A stretch of DNA of 39,823 bases from Bacteroidia bacterium. Its GTDB lineage: Bacteria; Bacteroidota; Bacteroidia; J057. Shown here in pieces: positions 23,754-33,579 of the stretch. Location: positions 1-39,823 of the forward strand of contig JAUIKF010000067.1 in NCBI GenBank assembly GCA_030430575.1, in the 5' to 3' direction. The notes under the pieces were generated by a model. It worked only from the letters and a program-made list of their open reading frames with translations. It ran no database searches and was not told where the DNA came from. The translations under genes were made by a program, and so were the position numbers. Position 1 is the stretch's first letter; each line of letters starts with the position of its first letter.

Positions 23754-26700
23754 ATGAATCTATTGAAAACTAACCTAAAGTCCATTCCAGTTTGGTTTTT
23801 TATTGTGACCTTGGCTGTTGTAGTGGCAGGGTGTACCTGGAAACTAACTACGAGAGTTGTAAACACGAATAAAGAAGTAATTGAATGGGGGAAGGACTCA
23901 GAAACGACGACTTCTAAAAAGGACACACCTAACCAAAATTTCTCAGCTGACAATTTGGGTATTACTTCTGTAAAGGAAACAGGTTCTTATTCATGCCCAA
24001 GTAATTGTCAAGAATATTATCTTGAAATAATTGGTAATAAGCTACCTGAACAAATCTTACTTTTCAAAAAGGAAAAGAAAACACCTGTTGCCCTAATCAA
24101 GGAGGCTGACTTGGCTCTAAGTAACCATATGCCTTTTCCTGAAGGAAATAACCACCGAAATATAATCTCATTGCCAAAAGGTGATTATATAATGAAAGCT
24201 GAATCCCAAGGATTTGAAAGCCTTGAGGTTGTAATATCTGTTGGTGAGGAGCCTGGTGCCAGATTTAGTATGAATCCATCCGATCCAGAATTGTTAAGTT
24301 CAATTTTTCCTAGCGAACAAAATGCATTTGATATTTACCCAAAGCTATCAAATGACCAAATTATTATTAGAGGAAGGGTGGCAGACCACTTTGGAAGCCC
24401 TATTCAAGGAGTAAAAGTATCAAATGAAGTCAAATCTTCAATATCTAAGGGAGCACTAGAGGACTTGTTCAAGTTAAATGATGATGAGTATGTATTTAGC
24501 CATGTGCTTGATCAGTACTCGGAAACCTATACCGACAAGAATGGCTTATATGAGCTTGTATTGAAAGTAAATAAAGGAAAAAATGAAGCTCTGGTTTCTT
24601 TGAATTATAAAAAAGAAGGATACAAGAGTGTTTTGAATCAGTATATCCATGGCGGGACTTCTACTGGATTTACATTATTCAGTGGTTCAATTTATCCAGA
24701 TGACTATGGATATAAAATCACGAATATGTCTGGAAATGGGTTATTACTACCTGAAAATTTCGTAGCACCACCACCCTCAGAGTCGGAGGTACAAATGTAT
24801 AGCTACAAACTTGTGAATCCCGCCAACCTTGGTGGGATTTCTAGTGGAGTAAATCCATTTTATATCCCAAGTAATTGCGTTATTCCATCTACGATAAAAG
24901 TTGATGTGAATAACGATGGGTCGAGTAACGATTTTTTTGACTTTAAGAACTATACAAAGAGGGTTCTTTATGAAGAATGGGTACAAGGTTCGACATGGTG
25001 GCAAACAAATCATATTGAGGAATCCTATAAGGCTGCTGCAGTTGCAATTATGAGTTATGCTATGAGCTATGCCTCCAATAGTCAAACGATATGCAATAGC
25101 ACAGATTGTCAAGTCTTTGATAAGCGAACTACAAATCAGATTCTAACAAACTCCCAGCTAACGTTATGGGTAAATTCTACGCTTGGAAGCACTCATGTGA
25201 TATCTACCTCAGTGGATGAAATTTGGGGATGGGTTGTTCAAAGAAATCAAGCTTTTGTTAAGGCCGAATTTGCTGCAGAAACAAATGATAATTGTACTCC
25301 TATTTTAGGATGCAATCCTTCAGATCAGAAACACTGGGGTAAGTGCGGTGATGGTTTTTTCCAACGTTCTGGTGATGGCCCTCCTTGTAATGGCGGTGCA
25401 TGTTTTCCTTTAGGAGATAATATTGATGTAGTTTCGTACGGAGAGTGTCATACTGGATCTCATCCACGAGCTATGGGGCAAAGAGGATCTATTAGATGGG
25501 CAACAGGATACGAAGTGTCACAAAACAACAATAAAGGTAATGCTATAGGATTTCCTATTTCAGGTCAAAGCTTAGGGGTAAATAAAACTTATTCATACAA
25601 AAACTGGGTAGAACTTTTGTCTTGGTATTATCCTGATTTTGTTTTACAGAATTGTAGCAATAACAGAATAATTGACCTTTCTTGTGAAGACTTTTCCTGC
25701 CAACTATCTTCTGGACAGCCAACAAACAATTGCGGGTGCCTTTTAGACCCTCTCTCCGTTACCCCTATTTTATGCGATACATGGATATCTGTTGATGTTG
25801 CAAATGGCTATCATGGTTCTAGTCTCTATAATGGTGAAGATTGGCATGACTGGGGACCTGAAGTCGCGTATTCTTTTAATCATATTGGAGGGGATATTCG
25901 AGTTTGGCAGAGAAATAAAAGCAGTGGTTTTGGCGATGTAGACATTTTTTTACTTAAAGACTTAAATAATGACGGCAAATTAGACCCCCAAATTGATGCA
26001 ATCCCGAATACAACCTTGAGTGGGGTTGGGGTAACTGGTTTATCTCAAACAAAATTAGCTGAATACGTTAATGCTCCCAGTGGAATTTATTATGTGGTTA
26101 TAGAAACGGGCAGCCATGGGGCAAAAAGTGGTACAACTGAGATAAATGTTGAAGCGAATTGTGCTTGTGCACCTAATCACCCTAATAACAGTCCTTCAAA
26201 AATAATAGTCCAAAATCCGAATCTAGGTACTGGAACACCCACATCAGGCAAAGAAACAGGTTGTCTTTTATGGGATATAGGCGATGTTGACCGCTTTGAA
26301 TTCCCATGTGATCAAGGAAACAATAATTCTACTGGAATGTTAGTGTTTTCACTAAAAGGGGCTGTAGATAATCTGGTGTATATCGTTACTGAAAAAGGCA
26401 GTTCGCAAGTTATACCCATTACTTCCTCAAATTCATCTCAGCAAACAGCAAATTTTTGTATACCTGCAAATCGAAAAGATTGTTTTACAGTAAATGTGTA
26501 TATAGGGAGTAATTCTGGCTCCCCAAACTTTGACCCTAATGCAAGTCAGGTCTATGAATTGGAATATTATTGGACACCAGGTGTTACTTGTAGCCCATTG
26601 ATAGGAAATCAAAAACAAGGCTCTCCAGGAGGGAATTCCGGTCAAAACCAACCAGAATCAACAATTTCCTTAACTGCAAGTACTACAACTCCTTGTCCAG

Positions 26701-29700
26701 GAACTCAGGTTGTCCTAACAGCAACTGGTGCGACAAGCTATACTTGGCTAGACGAAAATGGTGATGCCATCTGCAATAACTGTGGTGGTTCTCAAACCGT
26801 AGCGATTCCTTCGGGAATGTCCACAGTAACCTATACAGTCTACGAGGATGGTGGTCTATGTGCCCCAGAGACTATAACCCTAACCGTAAATTCAGGACCG
26901 AATGTCAGTATCTCAGCCTCTCCAACTTATGTTCCTGCTCCTGGAGGGCAATTGAACCTCTCTGCAAATGTCAATGGTGGTACGTCAGGCTATACTTATC
27001 AATGGAATTGGTCAGGAGGGAGTTCTTCACAACAAAGTATAAGCCTCAATCCTTCAACAGGGGCTCCCTATTCTGTTAATGTCACAGACGGCAATGGATG
27101 TACTGACGCTACTTCAGTTTATGTAGGAGTAGGTAGTGGGACTTCGAATTGTACCAATCTGTGGGATAATCCGAGTGGTGCACCTCAATTAATGGTAAGC
27201 CCAGTAGTAAATACGATTGGGGAGCATTATGGGACAGCCGTTTGTACTACCCCTTCTGCTGGGTACTCCTATCCTAGTTGTGCATCAGGAACAGTAAATG
27301 ATTCGTGGGCAAAAGTGATCGCTCAGTCTTCGGGAGCTATTACTATTGGAATATCAGGACAAGGAGGCACAAATGGTCTTACAAATCCAAGAGTCGAGGT
27401 GCGTAGATCAAATGGTTCGCTGCCAGGCAATGTTATCGGTTGTGGTACCAATATGAGTAATGTTTCTGTCAATAATGGAGAAACGCTCTGGTGTCGGATT
27501 TGGGGAAATGGTGGGCAAACTTCTGGGCTTTACAAATTAACATTTACCCAGACAAGTATTTCGGGAAATTATCCAGATTTGACTATTGATGGGACAGCTT
27601 CTTTCTCGGTAGGTGTCTGGCCTAACAACCTAATACAAATGACTGTAAAGAACTTATCACCGAATGTTCCTGCAGGCCCATACGACATACATTTATATGC
27701 TTCTACTGATCAAAATATTAGCTTAGATGACAAAACCATTTCATGGGAATACTATCCTAATGGTATTTCAGGAGGAGCAACCATATATACACAATTAAGT
27801 GCTTCCCAATTAGATTGGGCAAATCTAGGCCTTGCTCCTGGTACTTATTATATGATTGCTTCTATTGACGAAGCAAAGCAAGTTTTCGAAGGTAATATTG
27901 GAGAAACGAATAATTTTTATATTCTCTTCCAAAATACTTTTACTGTTCCTTCTGTACCGTCTCCTGTTAGTCTTCCAGATGTTCAAGTAGTAAAAAATCC
28001 TTCACCGCCAGCCTTTACAAATGGGAAAATTAGATACGCTCCAGGTGAGCAAGTAGAAGTCTCTTACGCCCTTAAAAATGCAGGAAGCTCTAGCCTTCCT
28101 TCTGGTACTAAAGTTGGTTTTTTCTACCTTAGTGGACCTGGAAGTTGGCACCCAAATGCTCAACTTTTGCATACAACAACCTTGAATTATAGTATAATCA
28201 GTGGTGCTACTGTACCTCCTTTCCCTGAACGATTCATTCTACCTTCAAACCTAAATATTGGGCAGATTGAAAAAATAGCGATAGTTCCAAACTATGATAA
28301 GGCTATTAATGAAGGTGTATTTTGGGGGACATTAGACGATATCGGATATGTCGCTTTTTTGGCCGTTTCCCAACCTTATCGCCCAGATTATATTGCTCAA
28401 AATGTGACATCGACCCCTGGAATAGTCACACCCTGTGGGCAAGTTTCAGTCAATTGGGAAGTGAAAAACATTGGCCCAGAGGATGCTACTGTGAATTCCG
28501 TAACGAGTGTCTATTTTTCGAACTCTCAAGACTTATCTGGGAAAATAGGGGTTGAATCATCTATATCACAATCTCCATTGCCAAGTGATGCTACTGCAAT
28601 AGGTTCTCGAACAAGGAGTGCTCCAGCTAACCTCATTCCAGGAAGCTCAGTTTTTATTGGAGCCTATTCCAATCGAAATTCTGACTTTTATGAGGTGAAT
28701 ACCCAAAATGATAATAACGACTCTTATACACTAAAGATAGTTGATCCAAGCTATATCCCCAGCCAAGCAAATATCCTCTCAGTTCCAAATACTGCCTGTG
28801 AAGGCCAAATTTTGACTTTTGAAGCAGCAATTTGTTCAGGATGTTCATATCAATGGACTTTCGGTGATGGAAATAGTGGTTCAGGAAGAGTGATAAACTA
28901 TCAATATTCAAGTAGTGGGACAAAAACCATTACTCTTATAGTAGATAACAATTGTCAGCAGCCAACCACAACTTCACAATCTATCATTATTACCCCTTCT
29001 TCAGCAACAGCAAGCATTTTACAACCCACTCTTACCAAAGCATGTGTGGGAGATGTTGTCACATTTGCGGCTTCAAATTCTTCGGGAAGTGATTTCTCAT
29101 GGAACTTTGGAGATGGTAGTTCTTCAACTATTCAGAATCCAACACATACTTTTACTAATTCTGGCTATTACCAAGTAGCTTTGATTGTATCCGACCCAAA
29201 TGGATGCGCTGTCGAAATTGATAATCTGTTGGTCTCAATTGGCGACGAGGTTATGTTGACTGGTAATGTTACAGACGAATCAGCTATTGGAGCCAATGAT
29301 GGCTCCATAGACCTAACTGTTTCAGGCGGACTGCTACCATATAGCTTTGCCTGGTCAAATGGTGCTACAACCAAAGACCTTTCCAACTTAGCCGCAGGCA
29401 CGTATACCGTAACCGTTGCAGATAATGCAGGATGTACTTTAACAGAATCCTTTACCGTCAATTCAGGAACCACAGGGCCACCTCCTTTGCAGATTGAGGC
29501 AAGAATCTTGAGCAATATCAACGATACGTGGACAACAGTAAATCTCCAAAAAACTTTTGTTTCACCTGTCCTCAACCTTTCACTCTACCGGCCAAGTGCT
29601 ACTACAAAACCCGTAATCCCAAGGGCTAGAGTAATTAATGGAAGTCAAATCCAAGTCAAGGTGCAGGCCACTGATGGCACCACGGCTGGGAATCATGCCC

Positions 29701-32237
29701 TAAATATGGTTGTCTTAGAAGAAGGTGTCTACAACCAGCAAGATCATGGAGTGAAAATGGAGGTAGGCAAAGTACTTTCAACGTCTACTGCAAATAGTAG
29801 TAATTGGATTCGGGAATCGAGAACACTACAAAATACCTATACTCAGCCAGTAATTCTTGGTCAAGTAATGACCTATAATGATCAAAAATGGTCTCAGTTT
29901 TGGTCATCTGAGGTCAACTCTAGAAGCAATCCTCCAAGCTCAACCAGTGTTGCCTTTGATAAAAATGTGGGCGAAGATCCCATTACAACAAGAGCAAATG
30001 AAATGATTGGGTATGTCGTCTTTGAAGCTGGGAGTGGTTCTCTCAATGGGGTTCCTTTTGTCGCAGGTTTAGGGCCAGATATTGTAAGAGGCGTGGGAAA
30101 TGCAGGCACAAATGGCTATACCTATTCCATCCCAGGGATCAGTAGTTCTGATATAGCTATTGTTAGTCCGGCGGGAATGGATGGAGCCAATGGCGGTTGG
30201 CCAGTTATCTTTGGCCCAAATCCTATTGGGACAAACTACCTAAACCTAGCTTTTAGTGAGGACCAGTCAAATGATGTAGAAGAAAAACATACAACAGAAC
30301 AAGTGTTCTTTGCGGTGTTTAGTAGTTCCCAAAGTGTTCCATGCAGTGTTCCAATCAATCTGACTACTACAAATATTACGCCTACTGCCTGTACGATTAC
30401 TTGGGCATCCGTTACAGGGGCATCTTCTTATGATTTAGAATACCAACTAGATGGAGCCTCAAGCTGGCAAACTGTGGCTAATATCACTGCTCCACCTTAT
30501 GTCCTTTCTGGTCTTACGCCTAACTCTACTTATAAGGCAAGAGTAAAAGCACAATGCAATAGTAGTGCATCAAACTGGTCTAGTGAGGCTACATTCTCCA
30601 CAACTTGCCCAACGATCCAACCTAATCCTACTGGAATAAATGCGACCTGTTTTGGTGTACTAGACGGAAGTGCTACTGCGAGTCCTACAGGCGGCCAAGC
30701 TCCTTACTCCTATGACTGGGGAGGCTTTGGAAATGCCGCTACTATCCAAAACTTAGGACCTGGTACTTTTACTGTCATCGTTACTGATGCTAATGGCTGT
30801 ACTGCGACTGATCAGGTAACCATTTCGGAACCGCAGGTTCTTAGTGTTTCTGGTCAAACTACCTCAGAAAGTGCACCCAATATGCTAGATGGTGCCATTG
30901 ATATTACCGTGACAGGAGGCGTTGCCCCTTATACTTTTGACTGGGGGGTGAACGGAGTTACAGAAGACCTTACAGGTCTTGAAGGGGGGCAATACACTGT
31001 ACAAGTTACTGATGCAAACGGTTGTGTGGAAACAGCGACTTTTACAGTCCAAACTTCCCAAGGTATCACTCCTCCTAAAATGGAGATTGGGAAGTTACAT
31101 AACTCTGGGCAGTATTGGCAAACGGTTAATTTTCAAAATACTTATCAATCACCTATTATTTTAGTCTCGCCCATTTTGCCATCTGGCCAAGCATTGCCTG
31201 TGGTATCACGAGTTAAAGATGTGACCAGTACACAGTGTAAATTATCGCTTCAAAATCCTAGTGGAGATACATTGACTGTACCCTATAGCATGTATTATTG
31301 GATCATTGAAGAAGGGACTTACACAGTCGCTCAACATGGAATAAAAATGGAGGCTAAACAATTTATAGCAACAGGAACTTCAAGAAAAGGAGCATGGAAT
31401 CAAGCACATATCACTTACCAAAACAGCTATTCAAATCCAGTTGTCTTAGCCCAAGTCATGTCATTTAATGACTCTAAATTCTCAGTTGCATGGACATCTA
31501 GTAGTTCGAGAACCAGCCCTCCTACTCCTACCTCTCTATCTATTGGTAAGCACATTGGAGAGGATACAGACCATACAAGGGCATTTGAGTTTATTGGCTA
31601 TGTAGTCATAGAAGCAGGAAGTGGAATGATTGGGAATGTGGCTTTTGAGGCCAACGTAGGAGCCGACATCGTTCGTGGGCCAGATAATAGTTTATTAGGG
31701 TACGACTATCCCATTGCACAGGTTGAAACGACCTTAGTTGCCATTACCACCATAGCAGGAATGGATGGCGGAGATGGTTGTTGGGCAGTTCCCGTTGGCA
31801 CCTATCCATTAGGTAGCGACTTGACCTTACTATGTGATGAGGATCAAATAGGAGACAGCGAGAGGAGACATACTACTGAAAATGTAGGTTATATCGTATT
31901 TGGAGCAAGGCTAAATACTAATACACGACTTGCTGGGCCTGCTCCAGGTGAGAGTAAAAAGGAGGAAGATATTCATTCCTTGATCATTTTCCCCAATCCT
32001 GTCTCTGGCCCCGATAATTTTGTTTCCCTTAGCCTTCAAAGTGCTGTGGAGGATAATGCCCTCATTGAGGTGTTTGATGTTCATGGAAAACGAGTTCTTT
32101 TGCTTGATTCTTGGGAGGTAGAAGTAGGTAAAAACACGTCCACAATGAACATTGAAGAATTGCAGGAAGGGCTATTTATTGTTCGAGTTAGGGCTAAAAA
32201 CAGTTCTGTTGCAAGGAAAATGGTGGTCAAGAGGTAA
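23754..32237 (+). CDS. giant multidomain surface lipoprotein with T9SS type A sorting domain
   Basis: I start this 2827-aa protein at the ATG at 23754, because the signal sequence then begins correctly (MNLLKTNLKSIPVW); the TTG at 23694 only adds 20 residues. A lipobox VAGC lies at about residues 23-26. In order come: a carboxypeptidase-regulatory-like domain (about 200-295); a SpoIID/LytB-like region (about 400-635, with KAAAVAIMSYAMSYA, DCQVFDKRTT and HPRAMGQRGSIRWATGYEV); a pre-peptidase C-terminal-like domain; Ig-like domains; CARDB-like domains (from about 1275); two PKD domains (WTFGDGN, WNFGDGS); SprB repeats (DGSIDLTVSGG, and two later); two related modules of about 275 residues flanking a fibronectin type III domain; and a T9SS type A sorting domain (NPVSGPDNF to KMVVKR). 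Export to the surface by type IX secretion and adhesion or glycan binding is the likely role. Confidence 0.88.
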   Translation: MNLLKTNLKSIPVWFFIVTLAVVVAGCTWKLTTRVVNTNKEVIEWGKDSETTTSKKDTPNQNFSADNLGITSVKETGSYSCPSNCQEYYLEIIGNKLPEQILLFKKEKKTPVALIKEADLALSNHMPFPEGNNHRNIISLPKGDYIMKAESQGFESLEVVISVGEEPGARFSMNPSDPELLSSIFPSEQNAFDIYPKLSNDQIIIRGRVADHFGSPIQGVKVSNEVKSSISKGALEDLFKLNDDEYVFSHVLDQYSETYTDKNGLYELVLKVNKGKNEALVSLNYKKEGYKSVLNQYIHGGTSTGFTLFSGSIYPDDYGYKITNMSGNGLLLPENFVAPPPSESEVQMYSYKLVNPANLGGISSGVNPFYIPSNCVIPSTIKVDVNNDGSSNDFFDFKNYTKRVLYEEWVQGSTWWQTNHIEESYKAAAVAIMSYAMSYASNSQTICNSTDCQVFDKRTTNQILTNSQLTLWVNSTLGSTHVISTSVDEIWGWVVQRNQAFVKAEFAAETNDNCTPILGCNPSDQKHWGKCGDGFFQRSGDGPPCNGGACFPLGDNIDVVSYGECHTGSHPRAMGQRGSIRWATGYEVSQNNNKGNAIGFPISGQSLGVNKTYSYKNWVELLSWYYPDFVLQNCSNNRIIDLSCEDFSCQLSSGQPTNNCGCLLDPLSVTPILCDTWISVDVANGYHGSSLYNGEDWHDWGPEVAYSFNHIGGDIRVWQRNKSSGFGDVDIFLLKDLNNDGKLDPQIDAIPNTTLSGVGVTGLSQTKLAEYVNAPSGIYYVVIETGSHGAKSGTTEINVEANCACAPNHPNNSPSKIIVQNPNLGTGTPTSGKETGCLLWDIGDVDRFEFPCDQGNNNSTGMLVFSLKGAVDNLVYIVTEKGSSQVIPITSSNSSQQTANFCIPANRKDCFTVNVYIGSNSGSPNFDPNASQVYELEYYWTPGVTCSPLIGNQKQGSPGGNSGQNQPESTISLTASTTTPCPGTQVVLTATGATSYTWLDENGDAICNNCGGSQTVAIPSGMSTVTYTVYEDGGLCAPETITLTVNSGPNVSISASPTYVPAPGGQLNLSANVNGGTSGYTYQWNWSGGSSSQQSISLNPSTGAPYSVNVTDGNGCTDATSVYVGVGSGTSNCTNLWDNPSGAPQLMVSPVVNTIGEHYGTAVCTTPSAGYSYPSCASGTVNDSWAKVIAQSSGAITIGISGQGGTNGLTNPRVEVRRSNGSLPGNVIGCGTNMSNVSVNNGETLWCRIWGNGGQTSGLYKLTFTQTSISGNYPDLTIDGTASFSVGVWPNNLIQMTVKNLSPNVPAGPYDIHLYASTDQNISLDDKTISWEYYPNGISGGATIYTQLSASQLDWANLGLAPGTYYMIASIDEAKQVFEGNIGETNNFYILFQNTFTVPSVPSPVSLPDVQVVKNPSPPAFTNGKIRYAPGEQVEVSYALKNAGSSSLPSGTKVGFFYLSGPGSWHPNAQLLHTTTLNYSIISGATVPPFPERFILPSNLNIGQIEKIAIVPNYDKAINEGVFWGTLDDIGYVAFLAVSQPYRPDYIAQNVTSTPGIVTPCGQVSVNWEVKNIGPEDATVNSVTSVYFSNSQDLSGKIGVESSISQSPLPSDATAIGSRTRSAPANLIPGSSVFIGAYSNRNSDFYEVNTQNDNNDSYTLKIVDPSYIPSQANILSVPNTACEGQILTFEAAICSGCSYQWTFGDGNSGSGRVINYQYSSSGTKTITLIVDNNCQQPTTTSQSIIITPSSATASILQPTLTKACVGDVVTFAASNSSGSDFSWNFGDGSSSTIQNPTHTFTNSGYYQVALIVSDPNGCAVEIDNLLVSIGDEVMLTGNVTDESAIGANDGSIDLTVSGGLLPYSFAWSNGATTKDLSNLAAGTYTVTVADNAGCTLTESFTVNSGTTGPPPLQIEARILSNINDTWTTVNLQKTFVSPVLNLSLYRPSATTKPVIPRARVINGSQIQVKVQATDGTTAGNHALNMVVLEEGVYNQQDHGVKMEVGKVLSTSTANSSNWIRESRTLQNTYTQPVILGQVMTYNDQKWSQFWSSEVNSRSNPPSSTSVAFDKNVGEDPITTRANEMIGYVVFEAGSGSLNGVPFVAGLGPDIVRGVGNAGTNGYTYSIPGISSSDIAIVSPAGMDGANGGWPVIFGPNPIGTNYLNLAFSEDQSNDVEEKHTTEQVFFAVFSSSQSVPCSVPINLTTTNITPTACTITWASVTGASSYDLEYQLDGASSWQTVANITAPPYVLSGLTPNSTYKARVKAQCNSSASNWSSEATFSTTCPTIQPNPTGINATCFGVLDGSATASPTGGQAPYSYDWGGFGNAATIQNLGPGTFTVIVTDANGCTATDQVTISEPQVLSVSGQTTSESAPNMLDGAIDITVTGGVAPYTFDWGVNGVTEDLTGLEGGQYTVQVTDANGCVETATFTVQTSQGITPPKMEIGKLHNSGQYWQTVNFQNTYQSPIILVSPILPSGQALPVVSRVKDVTSTQCKLSLQNPSGDTLTVPYSMYYWIIEEGTYTVAQHGIKMEAKQFIATGTSRKGAWNQAHITYQNSYSNPVVLAQVMSFNDSKFSVAWTSSSSRTSPPTPTSLSIGKHIGEDTDHTRAFEFIGYVVIEAGSGMIGNVAFEANVGADIVRGPDNSLLGYDYPIAQVETTLVAITTIAGMDGGDGCWAVPVGTYPLGSDLTLLCDEDQIGDSERRHTTENVGYIVFGARLNTNTRLAGPAPGESKKEEDIHSLIIFPNPVSGPDNFVSLSLQSAVEDNALIEVFDVHGKRVLLLDSWEVEVGKNTSTMNIEELQEGLFIVRVRAKNSSVARKMVVKR

Positions 32238-32259
32238 GAAGTCAATCCTTGATTACTCA

Positions 32260-32291
32260 CGAAAAGGTCACATTTAGGTGTGGCCTTTTCG
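32260..32291 (+). terminator. hairpin after the giant gene
   Basis: CGAAAAGG-T-CACA pairs with TGTG-G-CCTTTTCG: 13 bp with one G-T pair and a 6-nt loop. It lies 23 bp after the stop codon and is the likely terminator; the T-run lies within the 3' arm. Confidence 0.6.
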
Positions 32292-32454
32292 TCTTAGTGA
32301 TTGGCTTTTACAAAGCTATTTATCCAAGCCCAACGCAATCATCTAATATAGGTCCCAAATTAAGCAGCAAACTTGTTTGTATTTCTTCTCCATCCTTGGG
32401 CCAAGAGAATTGGACCAAGAGAATTGGGACAGTTAACTCAAAACAGATACACTT
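32292..32454. other. intergenic region, nothing firm
   Basis: About 160 bp with no hairpin, promoter motif or credible gene. A repeated word, CAAGAGAATTGG, appears twice near 32401-32427. Confidence 0.3.
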
Positions 32455-32931
32455 ATGTCATTTCTCAATAGACAGATCATTATTAAATTCCTTGTCAAGC
32501 ATTATAAGAAGATTCAGGCCATGCTTTGGTATTTTATAAAGGTACTTGTAATAGGTTGGCTTAGCTATTCAATCTTGAATTGGATAATAGTGACCGATGA
32601 ACAGGTTGAGGCTTCTTACCCTACCATGAATCAAGACTTTGGGGTGCTAGTCTCCTATCTTGTGGGGAAGATTTTGAGGACCATAGGGTATTTGATTACC
32701 GTGATTCCAGGATCAATTTATGGTCTGTTTCCGCTGCCTAAGAATTTCGGGTGGATGTTGGTATTATTGGGGGTTTGTGGAAGTTCTTGGATAGGAGTCA
32801 GAAAATTGAAGGCGAAAGATTCCTCGAAAAAGCCTCCTAGTGAAAAAGTGAATGAGGATGATACCGTGGATAGTTCTCTCTCAAAATTTGATTTTCGAGC
32901 TATGAAACCCTTGAACGACAATGAAGAGTGA
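32455..32931 (+). CDS. small integral membrane protein of unknown function
   Basis: This 158-aa protein has membrane segments at about 20-45 (MLWYFIKVLVIGWLSYSIL), 66-95 (FGVLVSYLVGKILRTIGYLI, VIPGSIYGLF) and 99-114 (WMLVLLGVCGSSWIGV), followed by a soluble charged tail of about 45 residues (KLKAKDSSKKPP and an acidic stretch). I recognise no family. It follows the giant surface protein on the same strand, but a hairpin lies between, so joint function is not established. It has the composition of a real gene and no overlapping rival. Confidence 0.6.
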   Translation: MSFLNRQIIIKFLVKHYKKIQAMLWYFIKVLVIGWLSYSILNWIIVTDEQVEASYPTMNQDFGVLVSYLVGKILRTIGYLITVIPGSIYGLFPLPKNFGWMLVLLGVCGSSWIGVRKLKAKDSSKKPPSEKVNEDDTVDSSLSKFDFRAMKPLNDNEE

Positions 32932-33000
32932 GTTAGTCCGAAGAGAAGGTAGGTTCTAGGAGTTTACGGTCAGATCAAGTAGTGAGCTGTACAGGTAAGT

Positions 33001-33036
33001 ATAAGAAAGGCTAGCCCGTGGGTTAGCCTTTCTTAT
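33001..33036. terminator. long bidirectional hairpin terminator
   Basis: ATAAGAAAGGCTA pairs perfectly with TAGCCTTTCTTAT around the loop GCCCGTGGGT, giving a 13-bp stem with T-rich arms. It lies between the plus-strand membrane gene and the minus-strand XRE gene and can serve both. Confidence 0.8.
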
Positions 33037-33048
33037 TTCGGGCCAACT

Positions 33049-33543
33049 TTAGGGGTCCAGTTGACCAGTTATAAACGTTGCTACTTTCTCTACCATTTTT
33101 TCAGAAGCTCCTTTCTTGCCCTGTTCGATTGCACTTATCATATCTGGTGTTACCCCTATCAACTTTCCAAGCTTTACGCGAGAAAACCCTTTTACTCTTC
33201 GATAATGAGCCACCTGTTCTGCCAGAGAACTAGGGTCTTTGAACAAAGGATCATAACCTATAAACGCTATTATCTTGGGCATCAAATAGACTTTGGGAAA
33301 GCAGATATTATTCTCCCATTGATACAAAGTATTTTGATCTATCTGTAACAAGGCCGCAGTTTCATATTTTTTTAGTCCGCGCTTATGCCGCTCAACTCGC
33401 AAATAGTCTCCTATTGTTTCTGGGTTAGGTGATTCAGGCTTAACTTGCGGCCTAGGAGCGGTAAATCTCAGGTTGCAAAATGGTGCCGCAACATAGAGGT
33501 TGCGGCTTGTGCGAGCGGAGATGTTTTTGCGATGGAGTATCAA
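33049..33543 (-). CDS. regulator with two helix-turn-helix domains
   Basis: This protein of up to 164 aa carries two XRE-type regions: one at about 48-90 (IGDYLRVERHKRGLKKYETAALLQIDQNTLYQWENN) and one at about 108-150 (YRRVKGFSRVKLGKLIGVTPDMISAIEQGKKG). The double-domain layout, with a FPKVYLMPKIIAFIGYDP bridge, is typical of a Bacteroidota regulator family. The start is uncertain: the first 40 residues, from a TTG at 33543, look like non-protein sequence with a perfect hairpin at 33485-33506, and no ATG or GTG precedes the first domain. The true start may be a rare codon nearer to it, or the 5' end may have been altered. It lies after the RNA helicase gene on the same strand. The target is unknown. 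Confidence 0.7.
   Translation of the reverse strand: MILHRKNISARTSRNLYVAAPFCNLRFTAPRPQVKPESPNPETIGDYLRVERHKRGLKKYETAALLQIDQNTLYQWENNICFPKVYLMPKIIAFIGYDPLFKDPSSLAEQVAHYRRVKGFSRVKLGKLIGVTPDMISAIEQGKKGASEKMVEKVATFITGQLDP
33485..33506 (-). terminator. perfect hairpin between helicase and XRE gene
   Basis: GCCGCAAC-ATAGAG-GTTGCGGC is a perfect 8-bp stem, 74 bp beyond the helicase stop in the minus direction and followed there by ACCATTTTG. It may be the helicase terminator or a dispersed palindromic repeat. It overlaps the doubtful N-terminus of the XRE gene. Confidence 0.45.
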
Positions 33544-33579
33544 ATATATTCCACGGAATTTGTCAGAGAACCTAATTCT

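Noticed and set aside
32249-32539. Plus-strand frame of 96 codons after the giant gene
   Set aside because: It spans the terminator-like hairpin and overlaps the better membrane-protein gene in another frame.
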